Source: Amanita rubescens (Eukaryota; Basidiomycota; Agaricomycetes; Agaricales; Amanitaceae). Taken from it: DNA of 28,150 nt. Every line of letters starts with the position of its first letter. Positions within the stretch are counted from its first letter, which is position 1. Positions 1-8,182 of the stretch are shown in pieces. Where the stretch lies: assembly GCA_015039365.1 (NCBI GenBank), contig WION01000619.1, forward strand, positions 1-28,150. The letters are read 5' to 3'. Made by a program: the position numbers and the translations under genes. Under the pieces are notes generated by a model. It was not told the origin of the DNA and searched no databases. It saw only the letters and a program-made list of their open reading frames with translations.

Positions 1-4
1 TCAG

Positions 5-576
5 CTAAAAGATCATCGCGTGAATGAGGGCAAACCCGTACCTTCTATAGATGACACTTGAACAACGTCCTCTGGTTACTTGCAACCAATTCTCTGCCCT
101 TCCTAGTCTAAACTTTTGCATCTCATTTTGAAACTGAAATACTTTGTCAGCAGATGGGCGACGAATAATAAAACGCCTGTACGCACTTTACCCCAACGTC
201 GACCAGGTGTTGCTTGGTGTAACCAAGCAACCACCACATAATCGTCTCCTTTATATTTGTAAATTCCGTTGATACGCCCCTTCCATATCTTCACCAGCGA
301 TGGGCCTCTGGTCCAGATCCAGGTCCCGATGGGCGATGAAGGCGCTAGGTGAAGAAAATCAGCTGGTGCCCCTGCAGCTGTACTAAGCTAATGCTCACCA
401 ATCCCCAACCTTGAACGTTTCAATCTCCCCGTTTTGCTTATTTTCTAACGCCAAAGACGTCTGCTCCTGCCCCCTGCTTTTGAGGATTTGAACCGTGGAA
501 TCGAAGGGGAGGCAGCCCCTCTCTTCTGCGAGCGCTGGGAGCGGGATTTGGAGCGGGTTACACGTGAACAAGGCAT
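5..576 (-). CDS. Hypothetical protein, basic Ser/Arg-rich N-terminus, 3 exons (148 aa model)
   Basis: I do not recognise this family. A phase-consistent model joins exons 576-450, 377-187 and 133-5 on the minus strand, giving 148 codons plus a TAG stop. Intron 1 (449-378) has donor GTTAGA and acceptor TACAG. Intron 2 (186-134) has donor GTGCGT, a CTGAC branch-like site and acceptor TTTCAG. Residues 1-42 are rich in Ser, Arg and Lys, as in a disordered or nuclear-localised tail. The middle exon encodes a compact segment rich in Trp, Lys and Gly, including GTWIWTRGPSLVKIWKGR and a GDDYVVVAWLHQ stretch that resembles a small beta-rich domain. The last exon encodes a 42-residue tail. No signal peptide or membrane segment is evident. 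The weakest point is intron 1: a different minus-strand frame is also open through this exon (661-395), so the 5' end may differ. The gene lies about 160 bp beyond the 3' end of its same-strand neighbour. Confidence 0.5.
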
Positions 577-738
577 AGCGGAACTGGTTTAAGGAGGGCT
601 GAAGAAGGGGGAGGTAACTTGAAGAGGGCGGGAGGTTAAGTTGATTTTGAACGCCGGCGTTCTAATTGAAGCCTTGGCCCTTTCCCTTGCCAGTCTTGGC
701 ATCCTACCCCCTTTAAAAAGCAGCTTATATATATCATT

Positions 739-1884
739 TTATACGTATTTTACAAGCTTCTCGGCAGCAGTTATGATCAGTTTCCCAACCAGCTTTTTCT
801 GACTAGGGTCCATTCCTGCAATAGCTTCCTGTAGTTTCTGATGATTATGGCTCAACAGCTTCATAAACCACAAAATTCTAGATGAGAAACCCTTCCCCTT
901 GTTGGTAAAACCATCAAAAGTTATGCAAGGCAGACGGGGGTTACCTCTGGCACCTTGAAACTGGCAGGGAGCACTTGAGGAACCCTCTCTTTCTCCGTAA
1001 AGTACCGTACAATGTTTTTGACGTCTTTGGCTCTATATTTCTTCAAATCGCACCCCTTCAGGACTTGGTCCAAGTCCTGTAACCACTGGATGCCTCCGTC
1101 TTCAGGCCGGAGAAAGCTTTCATCCATCGATCCCAGAGACATGTCTTTCACCGAACCTGTTTCTTCCCCCACCTCCAAGTCATTCCCTGATGACTCCCTC
1201 TCCATTTCCTGGCTTCCGCTGGGAGAAGGGGAGCCCTGGGGATAATCTTGCACTTTATGTTAGTGGGATTCTGAGTATGAAAGCAAACTCACCTTGTTCC
1301 ACCGGAATCATGTGAAAATCGTCATCACCATCTGTCTTAAGTTGGCTCCAGTGAACAGTTAAAGAAGAAAACTCACATTCAAAGAAACATCCACCCCTGG
1401 CATACTCATCGTCTCATCATCATCACCACCTATATAATATCGATCTTTACGTTAGCTTAAAAGAAGGGTCAACAGCGTCCTTTATACTAACCTGCTTCAA
1501 CGTTCCCGACTAAATGTTGGGGACCTAATCCTTTTGAAACGTCCCCTGGCCAATCCTCTGGCATATCATCTAGGTAGTCTGTCCTACCCTTAGCGTCTAG
1601 GACAGTCATCTAGCGTTAAGCAAAATTAATGGCAGCCGCAACTCACAAGATTCCCTCAAAACTTCCACCATATACCCAGGCTCCTTTGGTGGGCCTGTGA
1701 CCGTCAATCCCCATTCCTCCACTGATCGCACGTTAGAAAGTTCAAAAAGGAGGACGGGAGACTTACCGTTCAAACAAGGCCTCTTTTGCCTCTTCTCACC
1801 ATTTGACGCCTCTTGTGTAAGATTAAGAACCCTTGCTTTACTCTGAAAGCCAAATGGAAACGCACCAGAAGCCCGTTTAGACAT
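739..1884 (-). CDS. Hypothetical acidic protein, 7 exons (286 aa model)
   Basis: The product is not recognised. Seven minus-strand exons keep phase throughout: 1884-1767, 1721-1647, 1596-1492, 1429-1377, 1335-1293, 1252-945 and 897-739, totalling 861 nt with a TAA stop. The introns are 38-62 nt with donors such as GTAAGT and GTGAGT; several contain CTAAC. This is the typical pattern of a real basidiomycete gene. The N-terminus is basic (SKR, GEKRQKR). The middle, about residues 80-170, is strongly acidic with runs such as DYLDDMPEDWPGD and GGDDDE and looks disordered. The C-terminal 110 residues are predicted helical and lysine-rich (DLKKYRAKDVKNIVRYF, then KLLSHNHQKLQEAIAG). The acid linker plus helical end suggests a nuclear interaction protein, but this is inference only. 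The ATG at 1884 is the first in-frame start; an upstream non-coding exon cannot be excluded. It is convergent with the copia remnant only in position, not in function. Confidence 0.65.
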
Positions 1885-2119
1885 CAGGAACGTGTAGAAA
1901 GCAGGTTTTTACCGATTTGGAAGTCCCTTATCACAGGTAGGGCATGAGGCCCTTGTTGTTGTTTTCAGTTGAGCATGGCTGCTATCTATTATTTATCACT
2001 AATGCTCTTTTGGTACACGTTTTTTCAGTCTTCGTATTCTGAAGGACTGAGGTATGATACCAACTTTTATGCTTTATATTACCTACTAAAACATAGTTTA
2101 GATATATCTATCTTTACAG

Positions 2120-3850
2120 GCCGCCGCTGCTGCTGCAGCAACACCGCTACCCGATTCACCCTCGCTAACATCCAAATTCATCCCTGCATCCAATCGCCTA
2201 TATGACATTCCATCACTCGAGAACGACGCCGCCAACTTCCAGACGTGGAAGTTCCGGATTACAACGGTCCTTGACATCCGGGGACTGTTACCTATCGTTG
2301 ATGGAACGCTTAAGTGTCCCACGGAGTAGCAATCTGAGGAATACGCACGTTGGCAAAAGTTGGATAAAGAGGCAAGAGCTCAGATTTGCCTGACGCTCAA
2401 GGATGAACCCTTAAATGGGGTTCTACATGTAGCGACGTCGAAACAAGCTTGGGACAAGCTCTGTGAACGCTACGAAGGGAAAGGGAAGCAAACACAGGCT
2501 TACCTGATAGGTGAGCTGTTCCGAGCCGCAACTGAACGCGATGCGTCAAAAGGCCCAGGCCTCAAGTTGGAAGATGATGCGCTAGTCGCGATTGCAATCG
2601 TTATTTCACTCCCCGAGTCTTATTCAACTCTCAGAACGATCCTCATGTCCACGGAAGACAAACTCTTACCTGACTCTGTCATATCTCAAATCCTAACGCT
2701 TACACTCCGCAAGAGAACGGTGTTGCCGAACGGATGAACCGGACCATCGTCGAAATGGCCCGGACGCTTCTTCAAGATGCCGGTCTTTCAAACACGTACT
2801 GGAGTTTTGCAGTCAGTCGCGCCGCATACGTCATTAACCGGACACCTACACGCACCTTAAAACAACAGGTTACGCCGTTTGAAGCCTATACCGGTAACAA
2901 ACCGTCCGTCGCACACCTTCGGATCTTCGGATGCAAAGGCTATGTACATGTTCCACAAGAAAAACGTCAGAAACTGGACAAGAAAACGCTTGAATGCACT
3001 CACCTGGGGTATTCAGAACATAAAAGGGCCTTTATGCTCGTTCATCGATCGAGTGGGCGCATTGTGGAGTCCCGGGACGTTCAGAAAGCGAACTAGTGAA
3101 CCTAGTAGAGTCCGAATCGAAACAGAAATCAGCCAGAACGAGGTAGAAACGCAGATCTTACCTGTCAAGGAGGAGAAACAGGCAGAGTCTGACTCTGACT
3201 CCTCTGTGGACCTCCAGAAGCTTCTAGATGGCGATAGCGACGACGACGACGACTATTACAACTCAGACACTTCGTCTGAGGGGTATGGCGCAGCAGGGAG
3301 CTCTGGTTCCAACACCAGATCATCTTCAGCCCCTGATAATGGTAAAAACCGTCCTAGCGGATCCGTAACCGATTTTCACGCTACGCCGACAACGCCATCG
3401 GTTTCAGCGACCTCAAAAACCCCCAAAAACGCTGGAACTCACCTTAGAAACTCACATCTACCGCCTACAAACCCTTATCTACCTCCAACAACTCAAGCCA
3501 CTGAACTTCGTCGTTCCGTGAGGATCCGAAGGGCGCCAGTGCCTGATGACGACGAGAGGTACTCCAGGACTTCATATGGGAGCAGAGGCGCCCGTCATTT
3601 GGGTGGAGGAGCGGGTGTGGAAGGAGGAGAGGCCAGAGATAACGAGGACGAGAGCCTCAAGGGGAACGTGACGCAAGTCACAGGTGTGACCACCGAGTCA
3701 GCCAATGCCGCCGTCTCGGGAGATCCCATCTCCTACCACGACGCGCTGGCCCGGGACGACCGAGACAAATGGGAGAAAGCATGCAACGAAGAGCTGGAGA
3801 CACTCAAGAAGTTTGGAGTGTTCGTGGGTCTTTAGGATGATGGCGCTACA
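2120..3850 (+). pseudogene. Ty1/copia retrotransposon remnant (gag and integrase pieces)
   Basis: This is a decayed copia polyprotein. From 2120 the frame reads as a gag N-terminus of the UBN2 type (NFQTWKFRI, then AWDKLCERYEGKG and SLPESYSTLRTIL). A TAG at 2327-2329 interrupts it in frame. Near 2697-2702 the gag frame jumps directly to the distal integrase core (PQENGVAERMNRTIVEMART), with a frame change. The zinc knuckle, protease and proximal integrase are therefore missing. The integrase and its downstream region (LRIFGCKGYVHVP) run to a stop at 3094-3096, where a second frameshift leads into the acidic Ser/Asp-rich linker. That linker ends with the conserved pre-RT segment (DRDKWEKACNEELETLKKFGVF) at about 3824. 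A WVFR-like RT start follows in another frame and then the similarity ends. RT and RNase H are absent, and I see no LTRs, primer binding site or target duplication. It cannot encode a working element. Confidence 0.85.
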
Positions 3851-4127
3851 AGTAAAGTTCGTTCGGAGTTCTTTCTGGAATTTTTCCAAAACCGCTCAAC
3901 ATATTTATATAAACAAGATACCAATGGAAAGCTATTCTCAAGGGCTTTCCACCAGCACTTTGGCTAAAGCAAAAAAAGAGCGCAAGGTAGGTAGCGCACC
4001 GAGCCAATTTCGTTCTTGAGTTATTATTTGTCATTGTTTGGTTGTGTCTCACGCTTAACGCGTCGTTTTTTCTTCCTCCACCCACCACCACCAACCATCC
4101 AGCTTCCACCTTCCTTTGGGCAAAATT

Positions 4128-4171
4128 TTTGAATCTGGGGGCATTGAATCTGGGGCAATTTGAATCTGGGG
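4128..4171 (+). repeat. Three tandem copies of a TTGAATCTGGGGGCA-like 15-mer
   Basis: The short unit TTGAATCTGGGGCA occurs three times in a row with 1-2 base differences and spacers of 0-2 bases. It is a small minisatellite inside otherwise unremarkable intergenic DNA. Confidence 0.75.
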
Positions 4172-4344
4172 CATTTAGGAGGTGATTCCCAAAGGGCAAA
4201 GGCAAAGGGCACTGCGCTGCGGCTGGTCCGCAGAGTAGCTGTTCTGCGCTGTTCACACGGGCCTTTCCGCAGAGCTGGCGCCAGCAATGCAGGAAAACGT
4301 CTGGTTCCGCTCCGAGGGGTCTCCTCCTGCGTAGACCAAACAGC

Positions 4345-4408
4345 GTGAGACGAGAACGTCTCCGGTCTGCGCCCCTTGTCCAATTTGTGAGACGAGAACG
4401 TCTCCGGG
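4345..4408. repeat. Duplicated hairpin motif GAGACG-AGAA-CGTCTC
   Basis: The 20-mer GTGAGACGAGAACGTCTCCG occurs at 4345 and again at 4387, exactly 42 bases apart. Each copy contains a perfect 6-bp inverted repeat with a 4-base loop. The intervening 22 bases are not repeated. Confidence 0.8.
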
Positions 4409-4649
4409 CAAGGGTATTTTTGGACTGGGGGCATTAGCGCTTTGCGCACAATCGTTCTGGACCGCACCGTTCTGACATTTCAACGCACCAACACCATCTA
4501 CAATCGCCAATCACCGAGCAAGCACATTATCGTTCATTTCGCCCCTTCGTTTTGTTCCAGCTGCTGACATCCCAATTGCAGGTATCGTTCGTTTAGGATT
4601 CGTTTCGTTCAGGTGTCCGGGTGCCGGTGCGTTTCATTTTGTTGTTTTT

Positions 4650-4895
4650 TTACCAGAGGCTGACTGGCCAATTGCAGACCGCCGTTCGTTCGTTTCGGGT
4701 TCGTTTTGGGTTCTCAGCCATTCGTTCGCAGACCAGGTTTGTTTCGGTTCTTTTGTTTTTTACCAAAGGCTCACTAGCCCATTGCAGACCGCCGTTCGTT
4801 CGTTTCGGGTTCGTTTCGGGTTTAGGACCGCCACGCCATTCAGACCGCCATCCGCCATTCAGACCGCCATTCGTTCGCAGACCACCAATCGCCAT
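4650..4895 (+). repeat. 110-bp tandem duplication, TTCG-rich
   Basis: A block beginning TACCAGAGGCTGACTGG at 4651 recurs as TACCAAAGGCTCACTAG at 4761, a period of 110 bases. The shared part includes the CAGACCGCCGTTCGTTCG stretch and a GTTTCGGGTTCGTT run. The second copy is followed by a shorter series of CAGACCGCCAT units to about 4890. It belongs to the broader TTCGTTC-rich class seen at 5.2, 7.8, 13.8 and 14.4 kb. Confidence 0.7.
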
Positions 4896-5204
4896 TAGAG
4901 TTAGCTTTGTTAGGGTTCATTTTGTTTTGTTTTGTTTTGTTTCTTTTTTACCTGCTCCGGAGTATGGCCATATTCCCCACCTTTTTGTGATACATGCTAG
5001 CTAGCTCATAGTTACACTAGTCACACGCTCTCGTTGTAAAAAGTAGTTAGACTTGTTTGTAAAAAAATGTCTGGATTAAAGGCGAATTATTGCGTCCCGC
5101 ACGTGACTTTAGGGCAGGTCAAATTGACTTTGAGCAAAAGAACGCTTGGGGCAAGAAGAAGAAGCTGCCCGTCAAAAACCTGCTCTAGCTCCTCAAAGAC
5201 CTCT

Positions 5205-5650
5205 CCTAGGGCTACCTTTTGGTAGTTGGTTGAAGCCAATCTGATAAATAACGGGCGAGATTTGGCCAAAGTTCGTTCCAAGTTCGTTCCTCAGCTATAG
5301 CCCCTCATTCGCTGAAATTCTTTCACCACCCTAAACACCGATAGAAAGGCCTTTTTAAGGGCTTCCTGTTGCAGGTTGGTTGAAACGAATCCGACAAATA
5401 ACGGATGAGATGCGGCTAAATTTCGTTCCAAGTTCGTTCCAAGTTCGTTCCCCATTTATCGCTCTACATCCACTGAAATTCTTTGCCCAAGTTTAAGATC
5501 AATAGAAAGACATTTTCAAGGACTTTCTATTGCTACCTGGTTGAAGTGAATCCGATAAATAACGGATGAGCTGCGGCTAAATTTCGTTCCAAGTTCGTTC
5601 CCCGTTTATCGCTCTTCATCCATTCCATTCGTTCCGAGTTCTTTCTGGAT
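5205..5650 (+). repeat. Three tandem copies of a 150-161 bp repeat
   Basis: The AAATAACGG block recurs at 5247, 5397 and 5558, embedded in GGTTGAAGCCAATCTGATAA-like and AAATTCTTT-like conserved blocks. The periods are 150 and 161 bases. The 11-base difference is one extra copy of the internal unit AAGTTCGTTCC, which is itself tandemly repeated 2-3 times per monomer. Each monomer also carries an imperfect hairpin (ATAGAAAG...CTTTCTAT). The array ends about 150 bp upstream of the TET/JBP-like gene and could overlap its promoter. Confidence 0.75.
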
Positions 5651-5800
5651 TTATTATACAACAAACTGAAATGTTTTATTCCAACGCCATCTGCCTCCAC
5701 CGTTTAACAGCGCAGCGATCGAAGTGAATAGCCGACGGGGCTCATAAACTCGTTTCTCACGCCCTTTTCAACATAACTCTCACCTCCCGAAAACCGAAAA

Positions 5801-7617
5801 ATGCCTCAAAGCTCCTCTCTCCCTCCCTCTCAATCTAGGGGCCGAAAGGCTCAGGCAAAAGGCAAAAAAAGAGCCCCCGTATGTTTCCCTCATCTATCTT
5901 TAACAGCATTTTCACCGTTTTTCCCCCTTTGCCCCTTTGCCCCTTTGCCCCAGGCGCCCGACGCCCCCTCCGCCGCTCCTCGCCGCTCCAGGTCCTCCTC
6001 TCCCGCTCCCGCCCGCTCTGGGGGCCAACAGGCAAGTTTCCCCTATGCCGTTTTTAACCCCAATCTAACCGCTTCTCCTGCAGAAACGCCGACGCCGCGC
6101 GTCGCGCTCTCCGACGCGGAAATTACCAGTGAGCTATCTTTCCTCGTCTTGTCGTTATTTAAAAAGGCTCAACTATTATCTTTTTCACAGCGTTACACTA
6201 AGGAACAGGAGGTTAGGCCAGTCAAGTATTTTACCCAGGCCCTCCCCAAGTCGATCGGCACCGAAGGTGTCGCGAGGAGCGTAGCCGCGCGATTCCAGCA
6301 CATGCTCCGAACGCCCCCCCTGCGCGTCCAACAATTCATGAATTTCGCCGACAAAATTACCATTCCGTTCTCGCTTGAGGAGCTGGGCGCCTCTAGCAAA
6401 GGCGAAGCTGCGCAAGAGTTTCTACAAGGTTTGTGCGACAAACTAGAAAAGAGGCGCATCGAGTCCCGCCCCTTCTCCGCTCAATATTTCGACAAAAACG
6501 GCGTCCGGCTTTTCAACTACATGGCCGAACGGATCAAGGATGATCCCCCGAAGGAGTACACTCTCAAGAAGGACGCCTTTTGGGACAATTATGACTTGCA
6601 AATCGAAGGCCGCGGGTTGGAGGATCTTCGTCTCGCCAAAAATGCGGGGAAAGAGATCGTTTCCGACGGGATTGCGGTGAGCCTCTCCTACCTTCCGTTT
6701 ACCTCTTCTTTTGGCTTACGTTCTTCCGTTCGTTTGTTAGGGCGACGTGCTGACTTCGTACCACGAACGAACCCAGCACCTTTTCTCCATGAAGCAGCCA
6801 ACCATCACCGGCCCCGAGAAGCGCCACCTCTTCGAGTCAGGCCTCGAAAACCCCCGCGTCAACAGATTTTATGACCGAAAAACGAAGGAAGTAGTGGAGG
6901 AGAGAAAGGGGGTTAGGCACATCGTTCAGGCCTGGCCACAGCAAGCGCACAAAGCAAGTCCTTTCCTTCGTTCGTTTTTCTTTCTTTCTTATTCAATTTG
7001 ACCCCGTCGTCTCAGGAAGTAGGCGCAGGAGGCGAATGCTCCAAGGCCCACCTCGCCCTCCAAAACTACTACCTTCGCCAGCAGCCCCTTGGCCGAAATG
7101 CTTTCGCAATACTTCCAGTTCCTCTTCCCCGAGGAATACAAAAAATTCCGACGCGCCTTTGAGGCTGGCGTCTGGGTCAAACAGGATTGTGGACCTTGGC
7201 TCGGAAGAGCCTTGATCTACAAGCTGCAGGGGAGACTCCACGTCGACGACAAGGATGAGGGGCCGACCGTTTCATTCCCCTGCGGCTTCTTCGACGGCGG
7301 GGAAATGATCGTTCCAGAATTAAGCGCCAAGCTGAGGTGAGGTCCTATTCTTCCTCTCTTTTTTCTCATCTCAGCTGCTGAACTTGAACTTTAGCTACAT
7401 GTCAGGCCACATCTGCTTTTTCCGGTCCGCCCACCTGTTTCACTATGTCGCCAAGTTCTTTATCACTCCTTACCACTCTGGGAAGCACAACACGACCCCA
7501 GGAAGGATAGGATCGGTGTTCTTCTCCCCCCAGGAAAGCCTGGACCAGTTGGAGAACAAAGAGCCGGGTTGGGGGTCATCCAAAGGATTTGGGACCCTCC
7601 CAGCTCCCCTCACGTAG
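5801..7617 (+). CDS. TET/JBP-like Fe(II)/2-oxoglutarate dioxygenase, 7 exons (478 aa)
   Basis: Exons 5801-5878, 5954-6031, 6084-6128, 6191-6676, 6741-6953, 7023-7336 and 7395-7617 give 478 codons plus TAG with consistent phase. Two of the six introns (6032-6083 and 6954-7022) begin with GCAAGT, that is, GC-AG introns. Residues 1-67 are a basic Arg/Ser/Pro-rich tail. Residues 68-300 are mostly helical and unfamiliar. The C-terminal domain (about 330-470) matches the pattern of fungal TET/JBP oxygenases: an HxD metal motif at His373/Asp375 (RLHVDDKDEG), a FPCGFFDGGEM segment, a distal His at 418 or 421 (SAHLFHYV) and the 2-oxoglutarate-binding Arg442 in TPGRIGSVFF. Known members oxidise 5-methylpyrimidines in DNA in the nucleus; the basic tail fits DNA contact. 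All expected catalytic residues are present and no frame damage is seen, so the gene looks functional. DNA substrate specificity is inference; another 2OG-Fe(II) subfamily is the alternative. Confidence 0.75.
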
Positions 7618-7759
7618 AGGGCCTTGGCGTCTTTTTTTTGTTTTTTTTAATTTTTTATACATTACATTAATATAAACTTGCTTTGTTGCTGTGGCCTGTC
7701 ATTCCTTTGAGTCCCTTTTGAGTCTGCTAGTGGTTTGTTAGCTGTTTGTTTGCCGTTCG
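7618..7759 (+). other. 3' flank of the TET/JBP-like gene
   Basis: A T-rich stretch (7630-7662) with TTTTTAATTTTTTATAC follows the stop codon and probably holds the 3' untranslated region and polyadenylation signals. No coding feature is seen. Confidence 0.4.
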
Positions 7760-8075
7760 ATCGCTGTTCTTTCGACGTTCATTCTGTGATCTGACTATTC
7801 AGACTTGAGAGCTAATTCTTTTAGCTGTTTGATAGCTGTTTTCTTGACGCGTTCGTTCGCCGTTCGTTCTGCCATCTGACTATTCAGACTTGAGAGCTAA
7901 TTCTTTTAGCTGTTTGATAGCTGTTTTCTTGACAGCGTTCGTTCGCCGTTCGTTCTGCCATCTGACTATTCAGACTTGAGAGCTAATTCTTTTAGCTGTT
8001 TGTTAGCCGTTTGTTCGCCGTGTTCGTTCGCCGTTCATTCTGCACTCTGACTGTTCAGACTTGAGTGATTTTGTT
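7760..8075 (+). repeat. 85-bp tandem repeat (TTCG-rich), about 3.5 copies
   Basis: The block CTGACTATTCAGACTTGAG starts at 7791, 7876, 7962 and (as CTGACTGTTCAGACTTGAG) 8047, giving periods of 85, 86 and 85. Between these blocks lie GCTAATTCTTTTAGCTGTTT and a GTTCGTTCGCCGTTCGTT run. The same unit occurs in the reverse orientation at 13.76-13.93 kb and 14.33-14.47 kb. Confidence 0.85.
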
Positions 8076-8182
8076 AATTCTTGTGCACCAAAGAGAGCCC
8101 CAAAGAGAGGACCAAAGAGAGAGGTAGGCTCTGCAAGATCGCCCATGCTATTGCCATGCAAACTTGTTATTTTATATCACAT

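Larger units (their letters stand above)
3851..4600. other. Intergenic, low-complexity and short-repeat DNA
   Basis: I find no supportable gene here. The first 170 bases share short blocks with the tandem repeat at 5.2-5.65 kb (the GAGTTCTTTCTGGA block near 3870 and 5640, and a CAATGGAAAG...CTTTCCA hairpin-like block near 3922). This suggests the copia remnant is truncated by, or inserted next to, that repeat family. Open frames on both strands at 3846-4510 have no recognisable motif, no plausible splice structure and overlap each other. Confidence 0.5.

Noticed and set aside
480..500. T-arm-like sequence GGTTCAAATCC on the minus strand, considered as part of a tRNA
   Set aside because: The adjacent bases do not pair as a T-stem and no matching D-arm, anticodon arm or acceptor stem is present.
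395..661. Alternative minus-strand frame of about 88 codons without ATG over the first exon of the 148-aa gene
   Set aside because: It starts right after an AG and ends before a GTGAGC donor, but no downstream exon fits its phase at a reasonable intron length. The ATG-containing frame joins cleanly.
3846..4510. Overlapping minus-strand open frames of 85-147 codons
   Set aside because: They cover the same DNA in different frames, show no motif, and run through short tandem repeats.
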